A stretch of 64,000 bases of DNA from Phycisphaerae bacterium (lineage in GTDB: Bacteria; Planctomycetota; Phycisphaerae; UBA1845; PWPN01), in contig JAUCQB010000258.1 of the NCBI GenBank assembly GCA_030372985.1, positions 1-64,000 of the forward strand, read 5' to 3'. Position numbers and translations under genes: made by a program. Shown one piece after another: positions 33,591 to 41,481 of this stretch (its first letter is position 1; each line of letters begins with the position of its first letter). Under the pieces are notes generated by a model, which worked only from the letters and a program-made list of their open reading frames with translations, had not been told where the DNA came from and made no database searches.

Positions 33591-34630
33591 GGCGCGGTCG
33601 CGGCGGCCTTGATCAAATGTGCAAGCTTGGCCATGGCGGCGCCCGAGTCGATGGCCTGGGCAGCTTGGGCGACCGCGGCGGGCAAGTCTTCGACCAGGCC
33701 GGCCACGATCAGGGCGGCGCCGGCGTTCAGGAGGGCGTGCCGGCGGCGGGCCCCCTGGTCGCGGCCTGAGAGGATGGCAAGCACGGCCTCGGCACTGGAC
33801 TGTGCGGAATCGACCAGCAACGAGTCGAGAGGCGCCGTGTCGAAGCCGACATCAGAGGGTCTGATCGTGAAAGTTCTGACCTGGCCGTTGCGGGCCTCGC
33901 TGACCCTGGTCTCGCCGGTGATGGTGATATCGCAGAGATGCGGATGGTCAGCGACACCGGTGGATCCGGTGACGACCCAGGCGAGTTTCGCCCCACGGGC
34001 GGCGAGCACGCCGGCCAGTGTTTCGGTCATCTCGGGCCGGGCGACTCCCATGACCTGTCGCCTGGCTCCGGCGGGGTTAGTGAACGGTCCGAGGTAGTTG
34101 AAGATGGTGCGGATACCCAGTTGTTTGCGGACGGGACCGGCGTACTTCATCGCCGGGTGCAGATTGGGTGCATACAGGAAGGCGATCCTGCATTCCTGCA
34201 GGCACCTTTCGAGCACCGGGATGGGTGCGTCCAGATTGACGCCGAGTGCGTCGAACACCTCGGCCGACCCGCTGACCCGGGTGTTGGTCCGGTTGCCGTG
34301 CTTGGCCACGACCGCTCCGGCGGCCGCGGCGATGATGGCTGCGGTGGATGAGACATTGAGCGTGCTGATCCCATCGCCTCCCGCGCCGCAGGTGTCGATG
34401 CAGTCGGCATCACATCGGACGCGTGTGACTTTCTCGTTCATCACGTCGGCCGCCCCCGCGATCTCATCGACCGTCTCACCCTTGGCGGCAAGGGCCTTGA
34501 GAAACTCGGCCATCAGTCCGGGCTCGACCTGGCCGGTCATGATGAGTTCGAAGACTTCTCGCATCTGCTCCCGCGACAGGTGACGACCGGCGGCCAAATA
34601 AGAGGTGGTCTCATGGATCGAGGTGGCCAT
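33587..34630 (-). CDS. trpD: Anthranilate phosphoribosyltransferase (TrpD)
   Basis: Second step of tryptophan synthesis: anthranilate plus PRPP gives phosphoribosylanthranilate. The 347-residue product has the family layout, with the PRPP/Mg loops DTCGAGGDGISTLN and VAKHGNRTNTRVSGSAEV, and LHPAMKYAGPVRKQLGIRT for anthranilate. Two positions differ from most TrpD: GTGGD is GAGGD, and the NRSxSS loop reads NRTNTR. ATG at 34630 is chosen, with GGAG six bases upstream. No other trp gene is linked; galK lies 44 bp upstream on the same strand. Confidence 0.92.
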   Translation of the reverse strand: MATSIHETTSYLAAGRHLSREQMREVFELIMTGQVEPGLMAEFLKALAAKGETVDEIAGAADVMNEKVTRVRCDADCIDTCGAGGDGISTLNVSSTAAIIAAAAGAVVAKHGNRTNTRVSGSAEVFDALGVNLDAPIPVLERCLQECRIAFLYAPNLHPAMKYAGPVRKQLGIRTIFNYLGPFTNPAGARRQVMGVARPEMTETLAGVLAARGAKLAWVVTGSTGVADHPHLCDITITGETRVSEARNGQVRTFTIRPSDVGFDTAPLDSLLVDSAQSSAEAVLAILSGRDQGARRRHALLNAGAALIVAGLVEDLPAAVAQAAQAIDSGAAMAKLAHLIKAAATAP

Positions 34631-34674
34631 TGTCTTCTCCGTTACGTGCAAAGCCCGCGTGGAGGCCGGGGTCC

Positions 34675-35841
34675 TCAAAGCGGGACGACGGTGGCGCCTT
34701 CCGAGGCCGTGGTGGTGTAAACCATTGCGGGTTTTTCGAATCGCATGTCATACTTGTCCTTGACGGCGGTTCGCAGGGATTGTTCAGCATCGCTTTTGAC
34801 CAGCGCGATGACGCAACCGCCGAAACCACCGCCGGTCATCCGGGCGCCGTAAACGCCGGGTACCTGCCGGGCAATATCGACCAGGGCATCCAGTTCGGCG
34901 CAGGAAACCTCATAGTCATCCTTGAGCGACGCGTGGGAGTCGAACATCAGCCGGCCGAAGGTCACGGCGTCGCCGGTCTTCATGGCCTCGGCGGCCTGCG
35001 GAACACGAGCGATTTCGGTAATCACGTGGCGGCATCGCCGGAAAACCACTTCGTCCATGCGGGACCGGTGTTGAAGCAGCATGTCCATGTCGGCATCGCG
35101 CAAGGCGATCAGCCTGGGGTCGGATCGCTGGAGGATGGCCAGCCCCTCGTGGCACTGCTTTTGCCGAACAGGGTATTGGCTGGAGCCGATGGCGTGTTTC
35201 ACCTGCGTATTCATGATGACCAGAGTCGTGTTCTCGAAAGGCAGGGGGATCTGCTCGTAGGTTTGTGAACGGCAATCGAGCATCAGTGCGTGGCGGGTCT
35301 TGCCGAGGACGCAGATGAACTGATCCATGATGCCGCACGGCGAGTGGGCGTACTCATGCTCAGCCTGGCGGGCGAGCAGGGCCAGCGGGATGGCCTCGAT
35401 GCGCCGCTCGTTCATGGCCAGCAGGGCCAGGGCGGTGCCGACCTCAAGGGCCGCCGAGCTGCTGACCCCGGCACCCAGCGGGACGTCGCTGTGGATGGCA
35501 AGACGGCAAGGTTTGAGGGGGATTCCTCGACGGATGAGCATGACTGCAACGCCGCGGACGTAGTTCGCCCACGCAGGATCGGACGGGGAGCCGGGATGGT
35601 CGGCGGGGAAGTCAACCGTCTCGCCAAAGGCGGTGGAATGCACCGAGATTTGTCCGTCGGCCGAGGGGCTCGCGGTGACGTAAAGAGCCTGGGACATGGC
35701 GATCGGCAGGACGTAGCCGTCGTTGTAGTCGGTATGCTCGCCGATCAGGTTGACCCGGCCCGGCGCCCGCACCGCGACTCGTGGGGCCGAGCCCGGGTAT
35801 ACGCGGCTGTGCAGATCCCTCAGTTCCCCGGTATTGACCAT
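34675..35841 (-). CDS. galK: Galactokinase (GalK)
   Basis: GHMP kinase phosphorylating galactose at C1, the entry to the Leloir pathway. About 388 residues. Motif 1 is GRVNLIGEHTDYNDGYVLP, with the sugar-binding E-H-T-D. Motif 2, the ATP loop, is DVPLGAGVSSSAALEV. The catalytic-Asp segment CGIMDQFICVLG and motif 3, MTGGGFGGCVIAL, are all present. The first ATG at 35850 directly touches GAGGAG, so the ATG at 35841, nine bases further, is the better start. It precedes trpD; no galT or galE is in the window. Confidence 0.95.
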   Translation of the reverse strand: MVNTGELRDLHSRVYPGSAPRVAVRAPGRVNLIGEHTDYNDGYVLPIAMSQALYVTASPSADGQISVHSTAFGETVDFPADHPGSPSDPAWANYVRGVAVMLIRRGIPLKPCRLAIHSDVPLGAGVSSSAALEVGTALALLAMNERRIEAIPLALLARQAEHEYAHSPCGIMDQFICVLGKTRHALMLDCRSQTYEQIPLPFENTTLVIMNTQVKHAIGSSQYPVRQKQCHEGLAILQRSDPRLIALRDADMDMLLQHRSRMDEVVFRRCRHVITEIARVPQAAEAMKTGDAVTFGRLMFDSHASLKDDYEVSCAELDALVDIARQVPGVYGARMTGGGFGGCVIALVKSDAEQSLRTAVKDKYDMRFEKPAMVYTTTASEGATVVPL

Positions 35842-35992
35842 GCTCATCATCTCCTCAACAATAGGCGGTGCGACTGTAGGGCGTCAGTTGAGACCTGTCA
35901 AGAAACGCCTAGGCGTGTATCCGAAGACGGACTGGCAAGATGCCGGTCCCACACCGGGCCTTGTGGAGGCCCAGGAAATCGGTGGACTTGTC

Positions 35993-36925
35993 ATGCCCCG
36001 GCCGATTCTCATAGACACGGACATGGGTGTGGATGATGCCGTCGCGATTGCGCTGGCGCTCAGCTCCAGCGAGATCGAGGTGGCAGGTCTGGTCAGTGTG
36101 GCGGGCAATGTGGCGATCGATCAGGCAACGACCAACATCGGACGTCTGCTCGGTGGTCTGGTGCCGAAGTCGCTGCCCCTGGTGGCCCGTGGTCTGGATC
36201 AGAATCTTCCCGGCATGAAGGACGCGATGCATGTGTTCGGTGAGGATGGCTTGGGCGGAATCGATCTGGCGGTGCCGCCCGATTTTGCGCTGAGTGGATT
36301 TCTGGAGGTTTACGAGCGGCTTGCCAGGCAGCACGGTCACGCGTTGACCGTGGTGGCCCTGGGTCCGCTGACCAATCTTGCGGCGGTGTTGCGGGAGAAG
36401 CCGGAGGCGTTGGCCAAGGCGGGCCAGATCATCGTCATGGGTGGGGCGATCTGGTGTCCGGGCAACATCACCCCCTGGGCCGAGTTCAACTTCTATCGCG
36501 ACCCGGCGGCCGCAGCGGCGGTCTTGTCGGCCGGGCTGCCGCTGACGGTGGTACCGCTGGATGTGACCCGCCAAGTGGCGATGGATGAATCCCATACCGC
36601 GCACCTTTCGCGCGGGGGAACGCGGGCCGGCGATCTGCTCGGCCGCATGATCCGGCTGCCCATGGAGCGCAAGACCGAACAGTCATCGCCCGGCTCATTC
36701 ATCGTGCACGACGCGGTGGCGATGGGTGTTCTGCTGTGGCCGAAGCTCTTCATGCGATCGAAAATGGGGTTGGAGGTCGTGACCTCGGGTGAGCCGGCCG
36801 GGCGGTGCAAACCGGTGGTGGTCAAGGACAAATCCCGCCAGATCGGCGTGGTCATTTCCGTCAACGTCGGCGAATTCATGGAGAACATGCTGGAACAGCT
36901 CAGCCAGGAGAAGTTTGTGGTTTAG
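35993..36925 (+). CDS. Nucleoside hydrolase (inosine-uridine preferring type)
   Basis: Hydrolyses the N-glycosidic bond of ribonucleosides, releasing base and ribose, in nucleoside salvage. The 310-residue length is normal. The calcium-binding N-terminal motif is ILIDTDMGVDDAVAIALAL (the D-x-D-x-x-x-D-D pattern). Also seen: LTVVALGPLTNLAAVL, IVMGGAIWCPGNITPWAEFNFYRDP with the ribose-binding Asn, and the C-terminal HDAVAMG that supplies the last calcium ligand. ATG at 35993 is chosen as it directly precedes the motif. It overlaps nothing, and the gene is divergent from galK over about 150 bp. Confidence 0.94.
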   Translation: MPRPILIDTDMGVDDAVAIALALSSSEIEVAGLVSVAGNVAIDQATTNIGRLLGGLVPKSLPLVARGLDQNLPGMKDAMHVFGEDGLGGIDLAVPPDFALSGFLEVYERLARQHGHALTVVALGPLTNLAAVLREKPEALAKAGQIIVMGGAIWCPGNITPWAEFNFYRDPAAAAAVLSAGLPLTVVPLDVTRQVAMDESHTAHLSRGGTRAGDLLGRMIRLPMERKTEQSSPGSFIVHDAVAMGVLLWPKLFMRSKMGLEVVTSGEPAGRCKPVVVKDKSRQIGVVISVNVGEFMENMLEQLSQEKFVV

Positions 36926-36927
36926 GA

Positions 36928-36966
36928 GCCGTCAGCGGTCAGCCATCAGCGGTCAGCCGTCGGCCG
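36928..36966. repeat. Tandem 7-mer repeat (GTCAGCG type)
   Basis: Five direct 7-base units close to GTCAGCG/GTCAGCC. The array starts 3 bp after the nucleoside hydrolase stop and supplies the stop codon of the convergent Zn-ribbon gene. Same unit as the 23669-23740 hairpin. Confidence 0.7.
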
Positions 36967-38176
36967 AGCCGGAGGCATTGGAGCTGGTTGGCTGCTCCGA
37001 TGATTCCGCCACGCGTGCGATGGCCTCCGCGGGCAATGCTCGCGAGGCATAGAGGTACAGGGCCAGGGGCATCGACAAACAGGCAAGAGCGGAGGCGAGA
37101 ATGCCCAGTACGCTATAGACGGCCGTTTCAAGCGATGAAAAGGAGTATACTTCTGCGTTGAAAAGCAGGTTGATGGTCTGGCCGGCGATGAAGCCGACGG
37201 TGGCCACGACCAGAAAAGACTTGAGGTGCCGGCGAGTCGAAGCTGGATTTCTCAGGATGTCGCGGGTGATCCACGCAAAGCACACGGTCTGGGCGGCGAG
37301 CAGAAGCGTCCAGGAGGCCGGGGAGGCAACGTCCTCCCACCACGCGATGCCGAAACTCGAATTGTCCATGGCGAGCCATATCATCCAGATTGCCGTCTCC
37401 ACCAGCCAGCCGAAAGATATGAGTGCCGACACGGCAAGCAGAGCCACGAGGATGGGCAACCAGTCGTTTCTGGGTGGGAAGACTGTGCGTGGGAGCCTGA
37501 GCGGAACATCAAGTGAACTGCGCCGCAGAGACGTGCGCGCGAGCCGTGTGCAGAGGACGCAGGCGAGTATAAGAGACGGGAGAGCGAACTGGCTGGCCAG
37601 CCTCCATAGGCGCAGGACATACCAGATCACTCCCGCGTCCAATTGGCCGTTCAGGCCAGCCGAGACGACAGTGAAGATAGTACGAAAGGAAGCAGGCAGC
37701 AAAGGTGCGAATTGCAGCAGGTACATGCCGACGGCAATCTTGCGGCCCCAGTCTATCCTGCGGATCAGCCCGATCAGGGCGAAAGGGGCGATCAGAATCG
37801 TTGTCACGGAGTCGAACAGAATGAGGGGATTTCGTTCGTTGCCGGCCAGCAGGTACCACAAGATGGGGCGATTCGTACTGAGAGCCTCCAGCGCCAGCGA
37901 TATCAGTTCAAGAAAAACGGCAACGCAGAGGGCCGTCAGATCCCAGACGACCAGTCGGGGCCATTCGGGCAGATAGCTGCTCGCCATCTGCTCCGGATCG
38001 AAGGGCGTGCCGCACTCCGGGCAGCGGTTTTCGGTCAGCCCGCGGAGAGAGTAGCCGCAGCGAAGGCATGATGCGTCGGCGAGAGGGCCGTCATGCGGGA
38101 CGGAATCAGCCTGCGGTGATGTCGCAGCCGACACCTTGTCGGGTTTCGCAACATCAGATTGCCCGTGCACTTCCAT
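36953..38176 (-). CDS. Zn-ribbon multi-pass membrane protein
   Basis: A 407-residue protein with a zinc ribbon at about residues 37-60 (CLRCGYSLRGLTENRCPEC), then eight or so hydrophobic helices spread over the rest. This ribbon-plus-helices arrangement is common and unnamed in Planctomycetota; the CxxCGYxLRGL form is characteristic. Function is unknown. The last residues and TGA stop lie inside a heptameric repeat, so the C-terminal tail (SSNASGSADG) may be partly repeat-derived. It is divergent from mnmE. Confidence 0.75.
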   Translation of the reverse strand: MEVHGQSDVAKPDKVSAATSPQADSVPHDGPLADASCLRCGYSLRGLTENRCPECGTPFDPEQMASSYLPEWPRLVVWDLTALCVAVFLELISLALEALSTNRPILWYLLAGNERNPLILFDSVTTILIAPFALIGLIRRIDWGRKIAVGMYLLQFAPLLPASFRTIFTVVSAGLNGQLDAGVIWYVLRLWRLASQFALPSLILACVLCTRLARTSLRRSSLDVPLRLPRTVFPPRNDWLPILVALLAVSALISFGWLVETAIWMIWLAMDNSSFGIAWWEDVASPASWTLLLAAQTVCFAWITRDILRNPASTRRHLKSFLVVATVGFIAGQTINLLFNAEVYSFSSLETAVYSVLGILASALACLSMPLALYLYASRALPAEAIARVAESSEQPTSSNASGSADG

Positions 38177-38226
38177 TGAAGGTATCCGTATGGCCCGGCC
38201 CGTATGCTAAAGGCGGTCCATTCCGT

Positions 38227-38254
38227 CTGCAATCCGAAATCTGCAATGTGAGAT
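38227..38254. repeat. Degenerate 7-mer tandem repeat (CTGCAAT type)
   Basis: Units CTGCAAT, CCGAAAT, CTGCAAT and GTGAGAT in succession in the gap between the Zn-ribbon gene and mnmE. Related to 6691-6739 and 60611-60647. Confidence 0.55.
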
Positions 38255-38312
38255 CCCCAGCCGGTCGCGGACGCAACGGCTCAGCAGTCTGGGATCCCGG
38301 AAGCATGGCACC

Positions 38313-38356
38313 CCAACAGACTGGCTGACCAACAGACCAACAGACTAACAGACTCC
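38313..38356. repeat. Tandem 8-mer repeat (CCAACAGA)
   Basis: Five 8-base units: three exact CCAACAGA, one CTAACAGA and one diverged CTGGCTGA. The array lies 18 bp before the mnmE start, so it falls in its leader. Confidence 0.7.
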
Positions 38357-38373
38357 CCACCCAATCGCGTATC

Positions 38374-39807
38374 ATGTGTGCAATGTTCCACCAGTTGGAC
38401 GACACCATTGTGGCCGTTTCGTCTCCGGCCGGGACCGGGGTTCGGGGGATCATCCGGCTCAGCGGGCCGGGCGCGTTTGAGCTGGCCGCGGGTGTTTTCA
38501 CCTGCGATGACGGGCGATCGCTGACGGAACTGCCCGGCCATCGCCGGGTTGCCGGTCGCCTGTGGATGGAGCCGTCGGCCTCGCTGCCCGCGGAAGCGTA
38601 CACGTTTCGCGCGCCCGCCAGCTACACGCGCCAGGATGTGATTGAGCTTCATACCCTCGGCTCGCCTGCGGTGCTCGCAGCGGTTCTGGAGCGTTTGACG
38701 GCTGCGGGTGCGCGACCCGCAGAACCCGGTGAGTTTACGGCCTGGGCGTTTTTCTCCGGGGCGATGGACCTGACTCGCGTCGAAGGCGTCGCGGCGATCA
38801 TCCATGCCCGCAACGACTCGCAACTGCGTGCTTCCGAGGCGCTGCTGCACGGCCGTCTGAGTCGTCGTTCCAATGGACTTCGCGAGCAGCTCGTCGATCT
38901 GCTGGCTCTTGTCGAGGCGGAGATTGACTTCTCCGAAGAGGCGGTTGAGTTTGTGACGCCGCAGCGAGTACTCGACGTGGTCGGCAGCGTGTCGGGAGAA
39001 CTGGCTGCCCTGATTCATCACGCTCCCTCGATCGAGCGGCTTGAGACGCTCCCCGAGGTGATGCTCGCGGGCCGGCCCAACGCGGGGAAAAGCACGCTGA
39101 TGAATGCGCTCACGAACATGGACCGGGCGATTCAGTCGGCCATGCCAGGCACCACGCGCGACGTGCTCTCGGCCCCGCTGAGCGTTCCGGGCGGCGAGGT
39201 CATGCTGCTGGACGCCGCAGGCCTGGATGTCGGCGTCGGCATGTCGGCTGATGAAGCGGCCGGGCATCCGGACGCCCAGGCGCAAGCCACCGCTCGTCGT
39301 TTGATGCTGCGAAGCAACATGCTGATTCTGGTGGTTGACGCGACCGATGCGCCGCGAGAGACGCTTGAATGGCTGCGGCCCATCCTGCCTGCCCGGCCGA
39401 TGTGCACGGCGCTCAGCAAATCGGACCTGGTCGCGAGTGCGGACGTGGATCGTCTGGCTGCAGAGTTGAACGGGCCTGCGCCGGTGCATGTTGTCAGTGC
39501 GGTCACAGGACAGGGCGTGGCGTTGCTGCGAGAGGAGATCGGCAGGACGGTGTTTGGTGCCGGTGAGGCGAGCGCAGCGGAGGTTCTGACGCTTTCGGAC
39601 CGACAGCGGCAGTCGCTTCGCACGGCTTATGACGCGCTGTGCCGCGCGCGCCGCATGTGCGAGGAGTGCCCGGATGTGATGAACTCGGTCGAGTTGCTCG
39701 CGATCGAGATCCGCGAGTCGATCAACGCGCTTTCGCTGCTTGTTGGGGAGGTTGCAACCGAGGAACTGCTGGGCCGGATTTTCTCCCGGTTCTGCATCGG
39801 TAAGTGA
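38374..39807 (+). CDS. mnmE: tRNA modification GTPase MnmE
   Basis: With MnmG it adds carboxymethylaminomethyl groups to wobble uridine 34 of some tRNAs. The 477-residue protein has the N-terminal folate-binding domain (DTIVAVSSPAGTGVRGIIRLSG), the helical domain, and an inserted G domain: G1 GRPNAGKS, G2 GTTRD, G3 DAAG and G4 read as SKSD rather than NKxD. The C-terminal catalytic FCIGK is intact. ATG codons at 38374 and 38383 are both possible and neither has a strong Shine-Dalgarno. An octameric repeat lies just upstream. Confidence 0.96.
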   Translation: MCAMFHQLDDTIVAVSSPAGTGVRGIIRLSGPGAFELAAGVFTCDDGRSLTELPGHRRVAGRLWMEPSASLPAEAYTFRAPASYTRQDVIELHTLGSPAVLAAVLERLTAAGARPAEPGEFTAWAFFSGAMDLTRVEGVAAIIHARNDSQLRASEALLHGRLSRRSNGLREQLVDLLALVEAEIDFSEEAVEFVTPQRVLDVVGSVSGELAALIHHAPSIERLETLPEVMLAGRPNAGKSTLMNALTNMDRAIQSAMPGTTRDVLSAPLSVPGGEVMLLDAAGLDVGVGMSADEAAGHPDAQAQATARRLMLRSNMLILVVDATDAPRETLEWLRPILPARPMCTALSKSDLVASADVDRLAAELNGPAPVHVVSAVTGQGVALLREEIGRTVFGAGEASAAEVLTLSDRQRQSLRTAYDALCRARRMCEECPDVMNSVELLAIEIRESINALSLLVGEVATEELLGRIFSRFCIGK

Positions 39808-39958
39808 AAATAGTCAAGAGTGCTGTCGCAACTGGTCGATATAAAACACGGCGTCCAAACTTGAGGATTTTTTGCACGAAAACCTCAGAAAACGCCAAGG
39901 TTTTTGGACGAGAGTTCGGATGGTCATTTAGGCCTGCTGCCAGAAAGGAGATATTTCG

Positions 39959-40024
39959 GTGGCAAAGAAGAAAGCCAAGAAGGCTGCGAAGAAGGCCAAA
40001 AAGCCGGCTCGCAAGAAGAAATAA
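39959..40024 (+). CDS. Tiny Lys/Ala-rich basic protein (21 residues)
   Basis: GTG at 39959 starts a 21-codon frame in which almost every codon encodes Lys or Ala, with one Pro and one Arg, ending TAA at 40022-40024. The peptide begins VAKKKAKKA and ends PARKKK. AGAAAGGAG sits eight bases before the start, a near-ideal ribosome site, and no larger gene covers it. Composition resembles the Lys/Ala repeats of histone-H1-like or ribosome-associated tails, so nucleic-acid binding is a guess. It begins 151 bp after the mnmE stop and is followed by a 12-bp hairpin. Confidence 0.6.
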   Translation: MAKKKAKKAAKKAKKPARKKK

Positions 40025-40141
40025 GCCGAAGCAAACATCAGCCGTGGCTGTTGCCTGACAGCGTGTGCCGCGAGCGGCCCCATCAGCGCGAAGCCACGGC
40101 GGTCGTCTCTTCGTTTTGTGTGGAAGAACGACAACACCATG

Positions 40142-40177
40142 TGGGAAGTACCGCCCGCCACGGCACGGTACTTCCCA
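40142..40177. terminator. Strong 12-bp hairpin
   Basis: TGGGAAGTACCG (40142-40153) and CGGTACTTCCCA (40166-40177) pair perfectly around a 12-base loop, 118 bp after the tiny Lys-rich gene. The following ATTAT has no T-run. The rest of 40025-40404 shows no gene. Confidence 0.55.
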
Positions 40178-40404
40178 TTATCATGCGCCTTGCTGCCCAA
40201 GCTCACCGACAGTATTGAAAACCGCGTCGACAGACGAAAACGTGACATGGGGATCCGGTTCGCGGTTTCGCTGTGGCCGGCGCTCGCATGTTGGCCGACA
40301 GCCGGTTACGATCGTCTCCCGCAGGACCGATATATCTGAAGGAGCGCCATATCCGGCGGCGGCAGCAGATACCCGTGCCGCGGTGATATCGGACGGATCG
40401 AACG

Positions 40405-41478
40405 ATGGCACGCAGATCAGGATCTTCGAATCGCAAGAACCGGGGGCGGCCCCGGCGGGTTCCACCACATGTGTGGGCGGGCTATCCCGAGGATCGCCTT
40501 CTCGACATGCGGTTATGCGATCTGGGGGTGAGCCTGTCGCGGAAACCGATCAGGCGCTGCCTCGAACGGATCCAGCAGGAATTGGAGCAGCGGCAGATCC
40601 GCTTTCGCCCGCACTTCTGGCTGGGGGAAGAGTGGTTCACGCCGGACGGCATACCCGGTGCGGCCGTCCCGTTCTATCTGGCCCATCCGCGACTCGCGCG
40701 GCTTGAGCGAAGCCAGATGCTCGAAGCGGAAGGCGGCACCTATAAGTGGTGCATGCGAATTCTTCGCCACGAGGTCGGTCACGCGATCGACCACGCTTAT
40801 CTGCTTCATCGCCGTCGTCGCTGGCAGCGGCTGTTCGGCAAGTCATCTCAGCCGTATCCGGAGCGCTACATCCCCAAGCCGGACAGCAGGCGATACGTGC
40901 TGCATCTCGATCACTGGTATGCCCAGAGTCATCCGGACGAGGACTTCGCGGAGACCTTTGCCGTCTGGCTTCGGCCGAAGGCGTGGTGGCGGAAGCGTTA
41001 CCAGGGCTGGCCGGCACTCAAGAAACTCGAGTATGTGGATGAGTTGATGCAGGAGATTGCCGGGCAGGCCCCGGTGGTCAGGTCGCGCAGGGTCATCGAA
41101 CCGTTGTCGCGGATTCGCAAGACGCTTCGCGAGCACTACGAACAGAAGCGGGCCCGCTACGGGCAGGGCCTGCCGGCCTTTTATGATCGGGACCTTCGCC
41201 GGCTCTTCTACGGAACGGGCGACAGCCCGCGACGTGAATCGGCGGCTTCATTCATCCGCCGCCATCGTGCCGAAGTTCGCGGGATCGTATCCCGGTGGAC
41301 GCGAGAGTATCAGTACACGCTGGATCTGGTCATGCGAGAGATGATCGCGCGGTGCCAGGAGCTGAGCCTGTACGTGCAGGGGCCGCGCGAGCAGGTGAAG
41401 ATGGATTTCGCCATCCTGCTGACGGTTGAGACGATGAACTACATCCACAGCGGCCGCCGGCGTTTGTTGATCATGTGA
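40405..41478 (+). CDS. Putative zinc metallopeptidase (Peptidase_Mx-like)
   Basis: A 357-residue protein without a signal peptide; the first 20 residues are basic. It carries HExxH in LRHEVGHAIDHAYLL (near residue 122), followed by a conserved-looking YAQSHPDEDFAETFAVWLRP (near 172), the pattern I associate with putative zinc-binding metallopeptidases of the Peptidase_Mx group. Two His and a later Glu would bind zinc; the first Glu is the base. Only three bases separate its stop from the next ATG, so it is translationally coupled to an ATP-grasp ligase. Together they suggest a peptide-forming and peptide-cutting pair; the target is unknown. Confidence 0.75.
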   Translation: MARRSGSSNRKNRGRPRRVPPHVWAGYPEDRLLDMRLCDLGVSLSRKPIRRCLERIQQELEQRQIRFRPHFWLGEEWFTPDGIPGAAVPFYLAHPRLARLERSQMLEAEGGTYKWCMRILRHEVGHAIDHAYLLHRRRRWQRLFGKSSQPYPERYIPKPDSRRYVLHLDHWYAQSHPDEDFAETFAVWLRPKAWWRKRYQGWPALKKLEYVDELMQEIAGQAPVVRSRRVIEPLSRIRKTLREHYEQKRARYGQGLPAFYDRDLRRLFYGTGDSPRRESAASFIRRHRAEVRGIVSRWTREYQYTLDLVMREMIARCQELSLYVQGPREQVKMDFAILLTVETMNYIHSGRRRLLIM

Positions 41479-41481
41479 GTC

